Source: Savagea sp. (GTDB taxonomy: Bacteria; Bacillota; Bacilli; Bacillales_A; Planococcaceae). From it: DNA of 44,718 nt. The notes beneath the pieces were generated by a model that did no database searches, was not told the origin of the DNA, and worked only from the letters and a program-made list of their open reading frames with translations. Shown here piece by piece: positions 7,588 through 16,015 of this stretch. Made by a program: the position numbers and the translations under genes. Positions within the stretch are counted from its first letter, which is position 1, and each line of letters opens with the position of its first letter. The stretch lies in the NCBI GenBank assembly GCA_030146155.1, contig JASLCF010000114.1:1-44718 (forward strand). The letters are read 5' to 3'.

Positions 7588-8510
7588 TTCCCCTTTTCTT
7601 GACTCGTTTTTGAATAAATCGTTCTCATTTTTTCCCTTAATACTTCCGCATGTTGATTTACCACTTCAGAAAAAGCTGCGACTTGCTGCAGCTCGAATGC
7701 AGACTCATATCCGATTAACCATGTGTCTCGAGATAATGCGAACTCATCATCCTCCACTAACAATGGAATCATATTGACTTCTTCATCTCCACTCAGTGTA
7801 ATTGAAGGTAAGATGGCATAGCCAATACCGTTTAGTGCGAGTTGCTTACAAGTTTCAATTTGGTCTACCGTAATTTGTTGAGCTGGCTGATAACTAAAAT
7901 GATGCGTCCACCATCGTTCAATCTCCATATAGTAAGAAGAATCTGATTTAAATTGAATGAAAGGACGTTTTGAACGGGTCACTTGCTCAATCGCATCAAT
8001 CTGTTGGTCCACAAGATACAATTGGTCTTGAAACAAGTAATGTTTTCTACTCTTCCAGTCCACATCTCCTCTGACAATTCCAACGTGAGCTTCTCCTTCG
8101 TGAAGGGCTTTAACAATCTCGCTACTCCACCCCGTCATTAAAGAAATTTTAGATTTTGGATAACGTTCTACGTATTCTTTTAATACAGTCGGTAACCATG
8201 TTTGGCCAACAATGGTTGCACAGGCAATTTTTAATGTACCATGTACTTTATTTTCTAATGACGCGATAACCTCAAATGTTTCTTCTTTTCTTTGTAAAGT
8301 TTCTTTTGCAAAAGCAATGATTAATTCACCCGCAGCAGTAGGCTCTAGCCCTTTCTGCGAACGAATAAAACATTTTTGTTTCCAACTTTTCTCGATGCTT
8401 TGGAGACGTTGAGAAAGTGCCGGTTGTGAAATGAAAAGTCGCTCTGCCGCCTTTCTCATATTGCGTTCTTCTGCTAAGACGACTAAAATCTCAAGTTCAT
8501 TAATGGTCAT
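7584..8510 (-). CDS. ccpC: LysR-type regulator CcpC (CcpE), citrate-responsive
   Basis: LysR regulator of 308 residues. N-terminal winged HTH with ELEILVVLAEERNMRKAAERL and SQPALSQRLQSIEKSWK, then a co-inducer domain containing GWSSEIVKALHEGEAHVGIVRGD and RPFIQFKSDSSYYMEIE. These stretches match what I know of B. subtilis CcpC, which represses aconitase and citrate synthase genes and senses citrate. Its place next to a ykuL/darB gene repeats the B. subtilis order, supporting the call. Translation is probably coupled to the downstream ammonia-lyase. Start ATG has AAAGGGG eight bases upstream. Confidence 0.88.
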   Translation of the reverse strand: MTINELEILVVLAEERNMRKAAERLFISQPALSQRLQSIEKSWKQKCFIRSQKGLEPTAAGELIIAFAKETLQRKEETFEVIASLENKVHGTLKIACATIVGQTWLPTVLKEYVERYPKSKISLMTGWSSEIVKALHEGEAHVGIVRGDVDWKSRKHYLFQDQLYLVDQQIDAIEQVTRSKRPFIQFKSDSSYYMEIERWWTHHFSYQPAQQITVDQIETCKQLALNGIGYAILPSITLSGDEEVNMIPLLVEDDEFALSRDTWLIGYESAFELQQVAAFSEVVNQHAEVLREKMRTIYSKTSQEKGK

Positions 8511-8620
8511 TTGGCAAGCCCCTTTCTCCTCTTGTTAACGCGATGTCCTTTGTATGCACTGTTTATTCAGTTTTAAATTCTCATTCTTGTAGCACTAAAT
8601 CTTTGAATCATTAAGCATTT

Positions 8621-8671
8621 TAAAAAGAAGCCGCAAATCAACACCCCTTTAGGATGATGATGTCGACTTCT
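8621..8671 (-). terminator. Terminator of darB
   Basis: On the minus strand a long imperfect hairpin (base stem AGAAGTCG with CGGCTTCT, 8664-8671 with 8626-8633, one G-U pair) is followed by TTTTTAAAA. It begins about ten bases after the darB stop and separates darB from ccpC. Confidence 0.65.
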
Positions 8672-8681
8672 CCATGTCCAC

Positions 8682-9122
8682 TTATGGCGTGGTGTAGATG
8701 TATTTCTTAAATTGTTTCAACATGACTCGACGCGTTAGAATTCCTGCAAATGTTCCGTCTTCTTCTATTACACATAAAAATGTATGATCGACAAGTAAGT
8801 CTAATCCTTTTTGGAATCGATCTGTTGTCAAGACACGAGGGATATCACGATCCATAATATCGTCTACTTTCAATGTTTCTAATCTCTCATATTCGATTCG
8901 TTCTAAGCCTAATATACCATCTGTAATCATTCCAATTCCTAATAATCCATGTAGTCTAAATTTAGCATCTAAAACAGGAATAGCAGAATAGCCTGTCTTC
9001 GTCAATACAAGTAGAGCATGTTCTGCGTTATTACCTATTTGTACATGTGCTACTTTTTCAGCCGGAATAATATAATCTGAAATTGGTGTAAATAAAAATT
9101 GTTTTTCTTCAGCAGTTATCAT
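8682..9122 (-). CDS. darB: c-di-AMP-binding CBS-domain protein DarB/CbpB (YkuL)
   Basis: Stand-alone tandem CBS protein, 146 residues; first CBS about 15-75 (ADKVAHVQ-type VAHVQIGNNAEHALLVLTKTGY, IPVLD), second about 85-140 (VDDIMDRDIPRV, GILTRRV). In B. subtilis and Listeria this family (DarB/CbpB) binds cyclic di-AMP and, when free, interacts with Rel and pyruvate carboxylase. The start at 9122 (MITAEEK) is preferred over 9128 because AGGGAG then has normal spacing. Divergent from the solute transporter operon, consistent with a potassium/osmotic signalling neighbourhood, though that link is inference. Confidence 0.9.
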   Translation of the reverse strand: MITAEEKQFLFTPISDYIIPAEKVAHVQIGNNAEHALLVLTKTGYSAIPVLDAKFRLHGLLGIGMITDGILGLERIEYERLETLKVDDIMDRDIPRVLTTDRFQKGLDLLVDHTFLCVIEEDGTFAGILTRRVMLKQFKKYIYTTP

Positions 9123-9188
9123 TTTCATCGCTCCCTTACAAATGACATATTTCTATGTTCATTCGCACGCTAGGTTCATCATACCATA

Positions 9189-9207
9189 TTTTTAGGTTTC
9201 CTAAAAA
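9189..9207. promoter_or_regulatory. TTTTTAGG-TTT-CCTAAAAA palindrome, candidate operator of darB
   Basis: Perfect 8-3-8 inverted repeat overlapping the likely darB promoter. The TTAGG/CCTAA halves resemble sites of DtxR/MntR-type metalloregulators, but the central spacing is not canonical. Confidence 0.3.
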
Positions 9208-9426
9208 CCATATACTATCAAAGACGTTCATTTTCTTTAAAAGATGCTTCTATTAGGAAATCCTTTAATGATAAGATTGGTACCCCTTACATGTTTAATG
9301 AAATGCTTCAATAAATTATCCTTATTCCACCATTTTTACCATTTGTTCAATGCTTTTCAAATTTCAACATTTTTTGTTTTTTCTTGCATCATCGAATCAT
9401 TTAGGGTATCGTAATAATATATTCAT

Positions 9427-9449
9427 AAAGTATAATCAAAATATACTTT
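9427..9449. promoter_or_regulatory. AAAGTATA-N7-TATACTTT palindrome, candidate operator of the solute transporter
   Basis: Perfect 8-7-8 inverted repeat containing TATAAT (9431-9436) and lying 30 bases before the binding-protein start. Placement at the promoter suggests a repressor site, possibly for a GbsR/OpcR-type osmolyte regulator; no such regulator is in the window. Confidence 0.35.
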
Positions 9450-9478
9450 AACTAAAAAATAAAAGGAGTTTTACATTC

Positions 9479-10471
9479 ATGAGAAAATGGATCATCACAC
9501 TGATGACACTCTCACTTCTAGCACTTGCGGCATGTTCTGAACAATCAACAGACGACATTGATGTCATTAAGTTTGCTGATGCTGGGTGGGACAGTATTCG
9601 CGTGCACAACAGTATTGCACAAACAATTATTGAAGAAGGCTTCGGTTATGATACGGAAGTGACTACTGGTACTTCGACTGCCACTTTACAAGCCCTTCAA
9701 CAAGGTGACTTAAATGTTTATATGGAAGTTTGGACAGACAACTTAAAAGAAATTTATGAAAAAGCGATTGACCGTGGAGATATTCTACGAGCTTCTACTA
9801 ACTTTGATGATAATACACAAGGTTTATATGTACCTTCTTATGTTATCCATGGAGATAGTGAACGTGGAATTGAAGCCGTTGCTCCAGATTTAAAATCAGT
9901 GAAGGATTTAGAAAAATATGCTGATGTTTTTGTCGACCCAGAAGATCACTCAAGAGGTCGAATCGTAGGTGCTCCTTCAAGTTGGTTAATTAGTGAGTTA
10001 TTAGATGATAAACTTGAAACATTTGGTCTACATGATCAATACAACTATTTAACACCTGGTTCTGACTCAGCAATTGTTGCTTCACTTGCTGGTGCAGTTA
10101 AACAAGGTGAACCTTGGGTAGGATACTATTGGTCACCAACTTGGGTGACTGCAAGTTATGATTTAGTTTTACTTGAAGATGAACCTTATGATGAAGAAAA
10201 GTGGGAGAAAGACCGTAGCACTGAATTCCCACCAAACGATGTCGTTGTGGCTGTTCACAAAGATTTACCTACACAAGCAAAAGAAGTTTACGAATTTCTA
10301 CAAAATTATACAACGAGCAATGATTTAACAGAACAAGCATTAGATTACATGGAAGAAACAGACGCTAGTGCAGAAGAAGCTGCACATTGGTGGATGAATG
10401 AAAATGAAGAGCTGTGGACTTCATGGGTCGACGCAGAAATTGCTGAAAAAGTAAAAAAAGCAATTCAATAA
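9479..10471 (+). CDS. opuAC: Glycine betaine/proline-type ABC transporter substrate-binding lipoprotein
   Basis: Lipoprotein of 330 residues; signal ends in LLALAAC with the lipidated cysteine at residue 19. The mature domain is of the OpuAC/ProX type with many tryptophans that build the aromatic cage for quaternary amines (VYMEVWTDN, EPWVGYYWSPTWV, HWWMNENEELW). Ligand (glycine betaine, carnitine, choline or another onium compound) cannot be fixed. AAGGAG lies 11 bases before the ATG. First gene of the operon, followed by a partial terminator, which would favour surplus binding protein. Confidence 0.85.
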   Translation: MRKWIITLMTLSLLALAACSEQSTDDIDVIKFADAGWDSIRVHNSIAQTIIEEGFGYDTEVTTGTSTATLQALQQGDLNVYMEVWTDNLKEIYEKAIDRGDILRASTNFDDNTQGLYVPSYVIHGDSERGIEAVAPDLKSVKDLEKYADVFVDPEDHSRGRIVGAPSSWLISELLDDKLETFGLHDQYNYLTPGSDSAIVASLAGAVKQGEPWVGYYWSPTWVTASYDLVLLEDEPYDEEKWEKDRSTEFPPNDVVVAVHKDLPTQAKEVYEFLQNYTTSNDLTEQALDYMEETDASAEEAAHWWMNENEELWTSWVDAEIAEKVKKAIQ

Positions 10472-10478
10472 TATCATT

Positions 10479-10510
10479 ACAAGTTGGGGTTCATGATCCC
10501 AACTTGTTTT
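10479..10510 (+). terminator. Intra-operon terminator/attenuator after the binding-protein gene
   Basis: Stem ACAAGTTGGG (10479-10488) with CCCAACTTGT (10498-10507), extendable by wobble pairs, followed by TTTTC. It sits between the binding protein and permease genes, which otherwise look like one operon, and so probably lowers downstream expression. Confidence 0.75.
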
Positions 10511-10533
10511 CATTCCAATAGAAAGGTGGATTA

Positions 10534-10554
10534 TTGTTAATTATTCTTAATTAA
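10534..10554 (+). other. Mini reading frame carrying the only good ribosome site before the permease
   Basis: AAGGTGG (10523-10529) is followed at five bases by TTG TTA ATT ATT CTT AAT TAA. The permease ATG comes 10 bases after that stop and has no ribosome site of its own. Translation of the mini-frame could couple to the permease, but a TTG start is weak evidence. Confidence 0.25.
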
Positions 10555-10563
10555 CACTTACTT

Positions 10564-11424
10564 ATGAATACATTTCCTGATTTATCATTCCCCATTGGGG
10601 ACACAGTTGAACGATTTGTCGATTATTTAGCAGTCAATTTTAAATCATTTTTTGATTTTATATTTGTCATTTCTTCTACGACAATTAAATTTGTAGAAGG
10701 TGTTTTACTCGCTACACCTTGGTGGCTATTTATACTTATCTTATTCTTGATTGCCACTTTTTTCACATCTTGGAAAGCTGGTCTGCTTTTCAGTGCATTT
10801 ATGTTTGCTATCGGTTCCTTTGGTTTATGGGACCATACAATGACTACACTAGCAGTCATTATCATTTCTGTATTTTTATCGCTTCTCATCGGAATTCCTC
10901 TTGGAATCTTAATGGCATTTAATAAATTGTTTTCACAATTCATGCGTCCTATTCTAGATGCTATGCAAACCATGCCGACTTTTGTCTATTTAATACCTGT
11001 TATTTTCTTTTTCCCTCTAGGTAACGTTCCAGCAATTATCGCGACGATTATTTATGCTTTACCACCCGTTATGCGATTAACTGAACTAGGTATTCGAAAT
11101 GTAGATGAAGAAATTATCGAATCCGCACAATCATTTGGTTCTTCTTCTATGCAAATGCTTGTTAAAGTTCAATTACCACAAGCTATGCCAACAATTATGG
11201 CTGGTGTGAACCAAACAACAATGATGGCTTTATCCATGGCTGTTGTTGGATCAATGGTTGGAGCAGACGGATTAGGAGAACGCGTATTCTTCGCACTATC
11301 GCGTATTGATTTATCACTCGGTTTTGAAGCAGGAATTAGTATTGTTTTCTTGGCAATCATCATTGACCGTATTACAGCGGGAATTGCTGATAAAATGCAT
11401 CATCAAAGAGGTGGACAACAATGA
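10564..11424 (+). CDS. opuAB: Glycine betaine/proline-type ABC transporter permease
   Basis: Integral membrane subunit, 286 residues, with the N-terminal amphipathic segment FPIGDTVERFVDYLAVNF typical of OpuAB/ProW and about six to seven helices; the EAA loop ESAQSFGSSSMQMLVKVQLPQA contacts the ATPase. The ATG at 10564 gives the family N-terminus but lacks an adjacent ribosome site, which is unusual here. It overlaps the ATPase gene by an ATGA junction. Confidence 0.88.
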   Translation: MNTFPDLSFPIGDTVERFVDYLAVNFKSFFDFIFVISSTTIKFVEGVLLATPWWLFILILFLIATFFTSWKAGLLFSAFMFAIGSFGLWDHTMTTLAVIIISVFLSLLIGIPLGILMAFNKLFSQFMRPILDAMQTMPTFVYLIPVIFFFPLGNVPAIIATIIYALPPVMRLTELGIRNVDEEIIESAQSFGSSSMQMLVKVQLPQAMPTIMAGVNQTTMMALSMAVVGSMVGADGLGERVFFALSRIDLSLGFEAGISIVFLAIIIDRITAGIADKMHHQRGGQQ

Positions 11425-12617
11425 CAATCAAAATTCAAATGAAAAATGTCAGTAAAATATTTGGACCTCGTCCTAAAAAAATTATCCCTCTTATCGAAGA
11501 AGGGCAATCGAAAGAACAAATTTTGAAAGAAACAAAACATACGGTAGGGGTTTACGATGCTTCTTTAGATATTTACGACGGCGAATTTTTTGTAATTATG
11601 GGCTTGTCCGGCAGTGGTAAGTCAACTTTAATTCGTTGCTTTAATTTACTTAATGTTCCTACACATGGAGAAATCATAGTGGATGGCGAAGATATTGTGA
11701 AATACTCTAAAGCTGAACTACGTCAATTTCGTCAAAAGAAAATCGCAATGGTTTTCCAACATTTTGGCTTATTCAGTCACCGAACAATTTTAGAAAATGT
11801 GGAGTATGGTTTGGAAATACGTCATCTAGCAAAAGATGAGCGTCGTAAAATTGCAATGGAACAACTTGAAAATGTTGGCTTACTCGGCTATGAAGAGCAA
11901 TACCCTGATCAATTATCTGGGGGGATGCAACAACGTGTGGGGATAGCTAGAGCGTTAACGAATGACCCAGACATATTATTGATGGATGAACCTTTCAGTG
12001 CGTTAGACCCCTTAATACGTAGGGAAATGCAATTAGAACTGATTGATCTACAAGAACGTCTTCAAAAAACGATTATTTTTATAACGCACGATGTCAATGA
12101 AGCCTTTAAATTAGGAGATCGTGTAGCTGTGATGAAAGACGGTAAAGTGGTACAAATTGGAACCCCTGAAGAAATTCTTGAAGAACCTAATGATGAATAT
12201 ATCGCTTCGTTTACACAAGACATTGACCGTACAAAAGTGTTACAAGCTGAACATATTATGACTAAACCTCATAACGTACTCACTTTAAAAGATGGTTTAC
12301 AGATGGGTGTCAAAATCATGCGTACGAATGGCATATCTTCAGTCTTCGTGACCGATCGTCACCGCAAAGTTTTAGGGATGATTACCATCGATGATGCGCT
12401 TGAAGCCATTCAGCAAAAGATACCGATTGAACAAATTATTCGACCTACAATTCAAAAAGTTCAAAAAGATACGTACATTCAAGATTTATTACCCTTAGTA
12501 TCTGAATCTTCAATTCCAATCGTAGTTGTTGATGAAAATGAACGAATGGTCGGACTGATATTTAGAGTTCATGTGTTAACAAGTCTGATTTCAGAAACAG
12601 ACGAGTTAGAAGTGTGA
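11421..12617 (+). CDS. opuAA: Glycine betaine/proline-type ABC transporter ATP-binding protein with CBS domains
   Basis: ATPase subunit of 398 residues. Walker A GLSGSGKST near residue 68, signature LSGGMQQR, Walker B ILLMDEP, then two CBS domains from about residue 275 (AEHIMTKPHNVL, ISSVFVTDRHRKVLGMIT, IPIVVVDENERMVGLIF). In OpuA transporters the CBS pair senses ionic strength and, in some species, cyclic di-AMP, so osmotic gating is likely. GAGGTGG precedes the ATG that overlaps the permease stop. Last gene, with a strong terminator after it. Confidence 0.92.
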   Translation: MTIKIQMKNVSKIFGPRPKKIIPLIEEGQSKEQILKETKHTVGVYDASLDIYDGEFFVIMGLSGSGKSTLIRCFNLLNVPTHGEIIVDGEDIVKYSKAELRQFRQKKIAMVFQHFGLFSHRTILENVEYGLEIRHLAKDERRKIAMEQLENVGLLGYEEQYPDQLSGGMQQRVGIARALTNDPDILLMDEPFSALDPLIRREMQLELIDLQERLQKTIIFITHDVNEAFKLGDRVAVMKDGKVVQIGTPEEILEEPNDEYIASFTQDIDRTKVLQAEHIMTKPHNVLTLKDGLQMGVKIMRTNGISSVFVTDRHRKVLGMITIDDALEAIQQKIPIEQIIRPTIQKVQKDTYIQDLLPLVSESSIPIVVVDENERMVGLIFRVHVLTSLISETDELEV

Positions 12618-12673
12618 ACATGAATGGTAACAAGAACAGTAATCCAATAGAGAGAGGGCTATTCTTGCAATAG

Positions 12674-12719
12674 AAAACGCATGCAAGCAAAATTTCCGCT
12701 TTTGATTGCATGCGTTTTT
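12674..12719. terminator. Bidirectional terminator with AAAACGCATG core
   Basis: Perfect 13-bp stem AAAACGCATGCAA (12674-12686) with its complement at 12706-12718, extended inside by more pairs, flanked by A and T runs. It lies between the transporter operon and the convergent histidine kinase gene. The outer part of the arm is repeated in the terminator at 39757-39801. Confidence 0.85.
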
Positions 12720-12723
12720 ACAT

Positions 12724-13824
12724 TTATTCCACTCTTCTTACCTTCATTTGGACAATAAAATGATTTAAACCATTCGACTCTTCAAATGTCATGCTCCCAC
12801 TCATTTTAATAGCTAATTCATTGGCAATCGCTAAGCCTAACCCTCTGCCACCTGTTGCTGCACTTCTTGATTCATCCGTTCGATAAAAACGATCAAATAA
12901 ATAAGGCACATGCATGCTTTTAATTTTCTGGCCTGGTCCACTTACAGCTATTTCATATAAATCTTCATATTCGTAGCCTGTAATAAAAATCGGACCCTGC
13001 CCTTCATAATAATTTATCGCATTGTCGACTAAATTAAATAATATTTGCTGTAGCCCTTGTCTATTTCCATAAACTTCACTTTCATCCACTCTAATTTGTA
13101 ATTCAATGTTGGCATCCTCTAATTTAACTCTAAATAAAGCAGCCACTTCTTCCATGAAAGGCAAAACCTGAATAAATTCAAGTTCTTGTTCTTCGTAAAT
13201 GTTTAAATGATCAATTTCTGATAAATGATCTAACTGTTCCACCATCGCAGTCACTCGATTTGTTTCATTCAACAACGCACGAAACATTTCTGGCTCAGGG
13301 TCAATAATGCCCGCTTCCATTCCTTTCAAGTAACCAGCTAGATTGGTTAAAGGTGTTCGAATCTCATGTGATAAATTCGTCACCAATTTCTTTCGTTCCT
13401 CTTCATTTAATTGAAGCTTTTCAGTAATTCGATTAAATTGATTCAATAAGAGACCTATTTCATCATTTTCGTTTTTGGGAACAATAGGTTCCGGATACAA
13501 TCCTTTTTCCAGCACTTTCATTCCATCAATTAAATCATTGATAGGTGTCACTAAACGTTTAGTAAAATGCATTTGGAGTAAACCACTAATTAATATACCT
13601 ACAGTTGTAATGACAAATAAGTATTGAAAGAGCGTAGCATTAAAAAACTGGTTATGCTGGGCCTCTCCTGGCCCTAGATGAGCTACCAACAAACAGGCCG
13701 CATTATAAATTGTATAGCTACTAATGGTTAATGCGATTGCCATCACAGCAATATTGACAAAAGAAATACGCCATAAAAAACTCCGGGGCATTGAAAAGTA
13801 ACTCGGCTTGTTACGCTTCAACAA
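12724..13824 (-). CDS. Sensor histidine kinase with HAMP domain
   Basis: Membrane histidine kinase, 366 residues. Two helices (about 18-48 and 66-88) bracket only a short external loop, so it may sense within the membrane. HAMP about 90-140, phospho-acceptor H152 in NLSHEIRTPL, N-box LVDNAINYY, F-box FDRFYR and G2 box GRGLGLAI. The G1 box reads IAVSGPGQKI and lacks the usual aspartate of DxGxG, which could weaken ATP binding. The start is uncertain: TTG at 13824 or 13821, or ATG at 13791; all overlap or nearly abut the regulator gene, so the two are coupled. Confidence 0.85.
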   Translation of the reverse strand: MLKRNKPSYFSMPRSFLWRISFVNIAVMAIALTISSYTIYNAACLLVAHLGPGEAQHNQFFNATLFQYLFVITTVGILISGLLQMHFTKRLVTPINDLIDGMKVLEKGLYPEPIVPKNENDEIGLLLNQFNRITEKLQLNEEERKKLVTNLSHEIRTPLTNLAGYLKGMEAGIIDPEPEMFRALLNETNRVTAMVEQLDHLSEIDHLNIYEEQELEFIQVLPFMEEVAALFRVKLEDANIELQIRVDESEVYGNRQGLQQILFNLVDNAINYYEGQGPIFITGYEYEDLYEIAVSGPGQKIKSMHVPYLFDRFYRTDESRSAATGGRGLGLAIANELAIKMSGSMTFEESNGLNHFIVQMKVRRVE

Positions 13825-14494
13825 ATTTATACCCCATTCCTCTTACTGTGACAATACGCTTCGGCTCAGATGGAATATCTTCAATTTTTTCTCGCAGTTT
13901 TTTGATATGGGCATCAATTGTACGGTCTAACACATCTCGCTCATCATAAGGATACATTTGTTCAATCAATTGTTCGCGTGTCATGACCATTTGTGGATTT
14001 TTCATAAAACAATACAGTAAATCAAATTCATGTTTTGTCAATTCAACAGGTTGACCATGTAAAAATACTTCCCTTTGATTGGGACGAATAACCAGTTCAT
14101 TCGATTCAATCTTTTTACAAGCGACACCGCTTCGACGAACGCCTGCTTTGACATAAGCAATCACTTCTTCTGGTTCGAATGGCTTGGTCACATAATTGTC
14201 AGCTCCTATTTCTAAGCCTTCAATTTTATGATCTGTTTGTGACTTAGCTGACAACATAATGATGGTCACGTCACTTTTTCTTTCATGGCGAACCCAAGAG
14301 CAAAATTGTTCTCCAGTCATTTTAGGCATCATGCGATCTAATATGACTACACAAGGTTGATGCTTGTCAAATTGTGACATTGCCTCTTTCCCATTCTCTG
14401 CTTCATAGACATCGTACCCTTCTTTTTTTAAGTAAATACTTAATAAATTTCGAATCATTCTATCATCTTCAACAACTAATACTGCTTCTTTCAT
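13811..14494 (-). CDS. OmpR/PhoB-family response regulator
   Basis: Response regulator of 227 residues: receiver domain (acidic pair D10/D11, phospho-acceptor D53 in VVILDRMMP, lysine in LSAKS) and C-terminal winged-helix DNA-binding domain (VELTKHEFDLLYCFMKNP, RTIDAHIKKLREKI, GMGYKF). The ATG at 14494 has GAGGTGA six bases upstream; a more distal in-frame start is not needed. It overlaps the kinase gene and follows the CcdA/TlpA genes after a hairpin at 14531-14560. Targets unknown. Confidence 0.92.
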   Translation of the reverse strand: MKEAVLVVEDDRMIRNLLSIYLKKEGYDVYEAENGKEAMSQFDKHQPCVVILDRMMPKMTGEQFCSWVRHERKSDVTIIMLSAKSQTDHKIEGLEIGADNYVTKPFEPEEVIAYVKAGVRRSGVACKKIESNELVIRPNQREVFLHGQPVELTKHEFDLLYCFMKNPQMVMTREQLIEQMYPYDERDVLDRTIDAHIKKLREKIEDIPSEPKRIVTVRGMGYKFVEA

Positions 14495-14530
14495 CCTTTT
14501 CACCTCATTTGATTCATTGAATGGAAAAAT

Positions 14531-14560
14531 CACGTAACTTAACAATAGTTAAGTTACGTG
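14531..14560 (-). terminator. Hairpin between the thioredoxin gene and the two-component genes
   Basis: Perfect 13-4-13 palindrome, CACGTAACTTAAC (14531-14543) with its complement at 14548-14560; on the minus strand it is followed by ATTTTTCC. It fits an intrinsic terminator of the CcdA-TlpA transcript, but only 36 bases remain before the regulator start, so the palindrome might alternatively be an operator. Confidence 0.6.
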
Positions 14561-14570
14561 AACAAAAAAA

Positions 14571-15146
14571 TTATTCAATTTTCTTTAATTCCTGAGCCAT
14601 TGTTTCATAATTAATAGCTCCTAGTGCTGCAAAGGAAATGAATCCTTCTTTATCGATAAAATAAGTCGTTGGAATCGGTTGGATTTTATACGTTTGAGCC
14701 GCTTTATTTTGTTCATCATAATAGACATCAAAAGTAAGACCATATTCTTTAATAAATTCTGGCACATGCTCTTCACTTTTTTCTGTTTCAATCAAGTTCA
14801 CTGATAAAATATTCACCTGAGTATCTTCATAAAATTGTTGCATATCAGGCATTTCTGCTCGACAAGGTGGACACCAAGTCGCCCAGAAGTTTAATATTAC
14901 AGGCTCTCCCTTAAAATCTGAAAGTAGCACATCTTCACCTTTTTCATTTTTTACAACAATATCAGGTGCAGCGTCCCCTACTTTTAAACCGATATTTAAT
15001 TCTTCGCCTAATAACTGCTTTTGCTGAGCAATCATTTCTTCTTGTAAAGCTTTAAATTCTTCTTCAGCTTTCTTTTTTGAATAAAAGTCGTAACCGGCAA
15101 AGCCAATCATTACAACTACTAGCAATCCGATAATCCAATTTTTCAT
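14571..15146 (-). CDS. Membrane-anchored TlpA/ResA-like thioredoxin
   Basis: Extracytoplasmic thiol-disulfide oxidoreductase of 191 residues. An N-terminal helix (5-21) anchors it, a charged linker (27-50) follows, and the thioredoxin fold carries the active site WCPPC in NFWATWCPPCRAEMP and the cis-proline loop IPTTY. In Bacillus such proteins (ResA, StoA) receive electrons from CcdA for cytochrome c or spore maturation. Start ATG has AGGAG seven bases upstream. It follows ccdA by 10 bases, so the two are probably co-translated. Confidence 0.9.
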   Translation of the reverse strand: MKNWIIGLLVVVMIGFAGYDFYSKKKAEEEFKALQEEMIAQQKQLLGEELNIGLKVGDAAPDIVVKNEKGEDVLLSDFKGEPVILNFWATWCPPCRAEMPDMQQFYEDTQVNILSVNLIETEKSEEHVPEFIKEYGLTFDVYYDEQNKAAQTYKIQPIPTTYFIDKEGFISFAALGAINYETMAQELKKIE

Positions 15147-15156
15147 CGTCAGTCTC

Positions 15157-15912
15157 CTATCCTAGTTTACTCATCCATGTGCCTTCAACTAAATCTAATA
15201 AAAATTCTGTGATACGAGGCATCCAGCCAAAGAATAAAACGAGCCCCATAATAATCATTACAATTCCACCAATCTTCATAATCACACCACTATGCTTTAA
15301 AATGGCACGTGTGCTACCAATGAAGAATGAGAAGATTAAGAATGGCAGAGCAAATCCAATAACATACATCACTGTGTATAAAATACTATACGTAGGATTT
15401 GTAGCCGCTAATAATAAAATCCCACCGAATATAGGTCCAATACAAGGTGTCCAGCCAGCTGCGAAGCCAAGACCAATAAAGAATGATCCCGCATAACCTG
15501 TTTTTTTATTATTTACTTGCATTCTTTTTTCTTGCATTAAAAATTTGATATTCATCCAGCCACCAATAAATAGCCCCATAATAACCAAAAATATACCTGC
15601 CAAACGCTGAATCAGCATTCCTGTTGAACCAGATATAACCGATGTAATGACATCCCCTAAGAGAGATGCCGCAAAGCCAAGACTAATAAACACGAGTGAA
15701 ACCCCTAATAAAAAGAACACGGAATTAGTTAATATTTTTTTACGAACTTCACGTGTTTGTTCTCCTTGTATGTCTTTTACACTAACCCCTGTGATATACG
15801 ACAAATAGGCTGGAAAGATAGGTAAAACACAGGGTGATAAAAATGATAAACCTCCTGCTGCTAAAGATAATACTAAGCCCAATAGTAGCGGTGTAGTTGT
15901 TGAAATTTCCAA
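15157..15912 (-). CDS. ccdA: Cytochrome c biogenesis protein CcdA
   Basis: Thiol-reducing membrane protein (251 residues, six helices) that carries electrons from cytoplasmic thioredoxin to extracytoplasmic partners. Both redox cysteines are present in the family contexts FLSPCVLPIFPAYLSYITG (helix 1) and GFAAGWTPCIGPIFGG (helix 4). Start is TTG at 15912 with GAGGAAGGTG upstream. The adjacent TlpA-like protein is the likely electron acceptor. Confidence 0.92.
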   Translation of the reverse strand: MEISTTTPLLLGLVLSLAAGGLSFLSPCVLPIFPAYLSYITGVSVKDIQGEQTREVRKKILTNSVFFLLGVSLVFISLGFAASLLGDVITSVISGSTGMLIQRLAGIFLVIMGLFIGGWMNIKFLMQEKRMQVNNKKTGYAGSFFIGLGFAAGWTPCIGPIFGGILLLAATNPTYSILYTVMYVIGFALPFLIFSFFIGSTRAILKHSGVIMKIGGIVMIIMGLVLFFGWMPRITEFLLDLVEGTWMSKLG

Positions 15913-16015
15913 AATAAGTTCACCTTCCTCAAATTAATAAAATCATATGGCTCAACTTTGATTATTCCTACTTCACGATTCTTTTTTAGTTACTTCTCTC
16001 TTCAAAATAAATGAA

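Larger units (their letters stand above)
9123..9478. other. Divergent regulatory region between darB and the solute transporter
   Basis: 356 bases without a convincing gene. On the darB side, TATGAT on the minus strand (near 9180) and a short palindrome at 9189-9207 mark the likely promoter. On the transporter side are TTGCAT/TATCGT (9384-9412, 17-base spacer) and TATAAT (9431-9436) within a palindrome. The middle (about 9210-9380) shows nothing recognisable. Confidence 0.5.
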
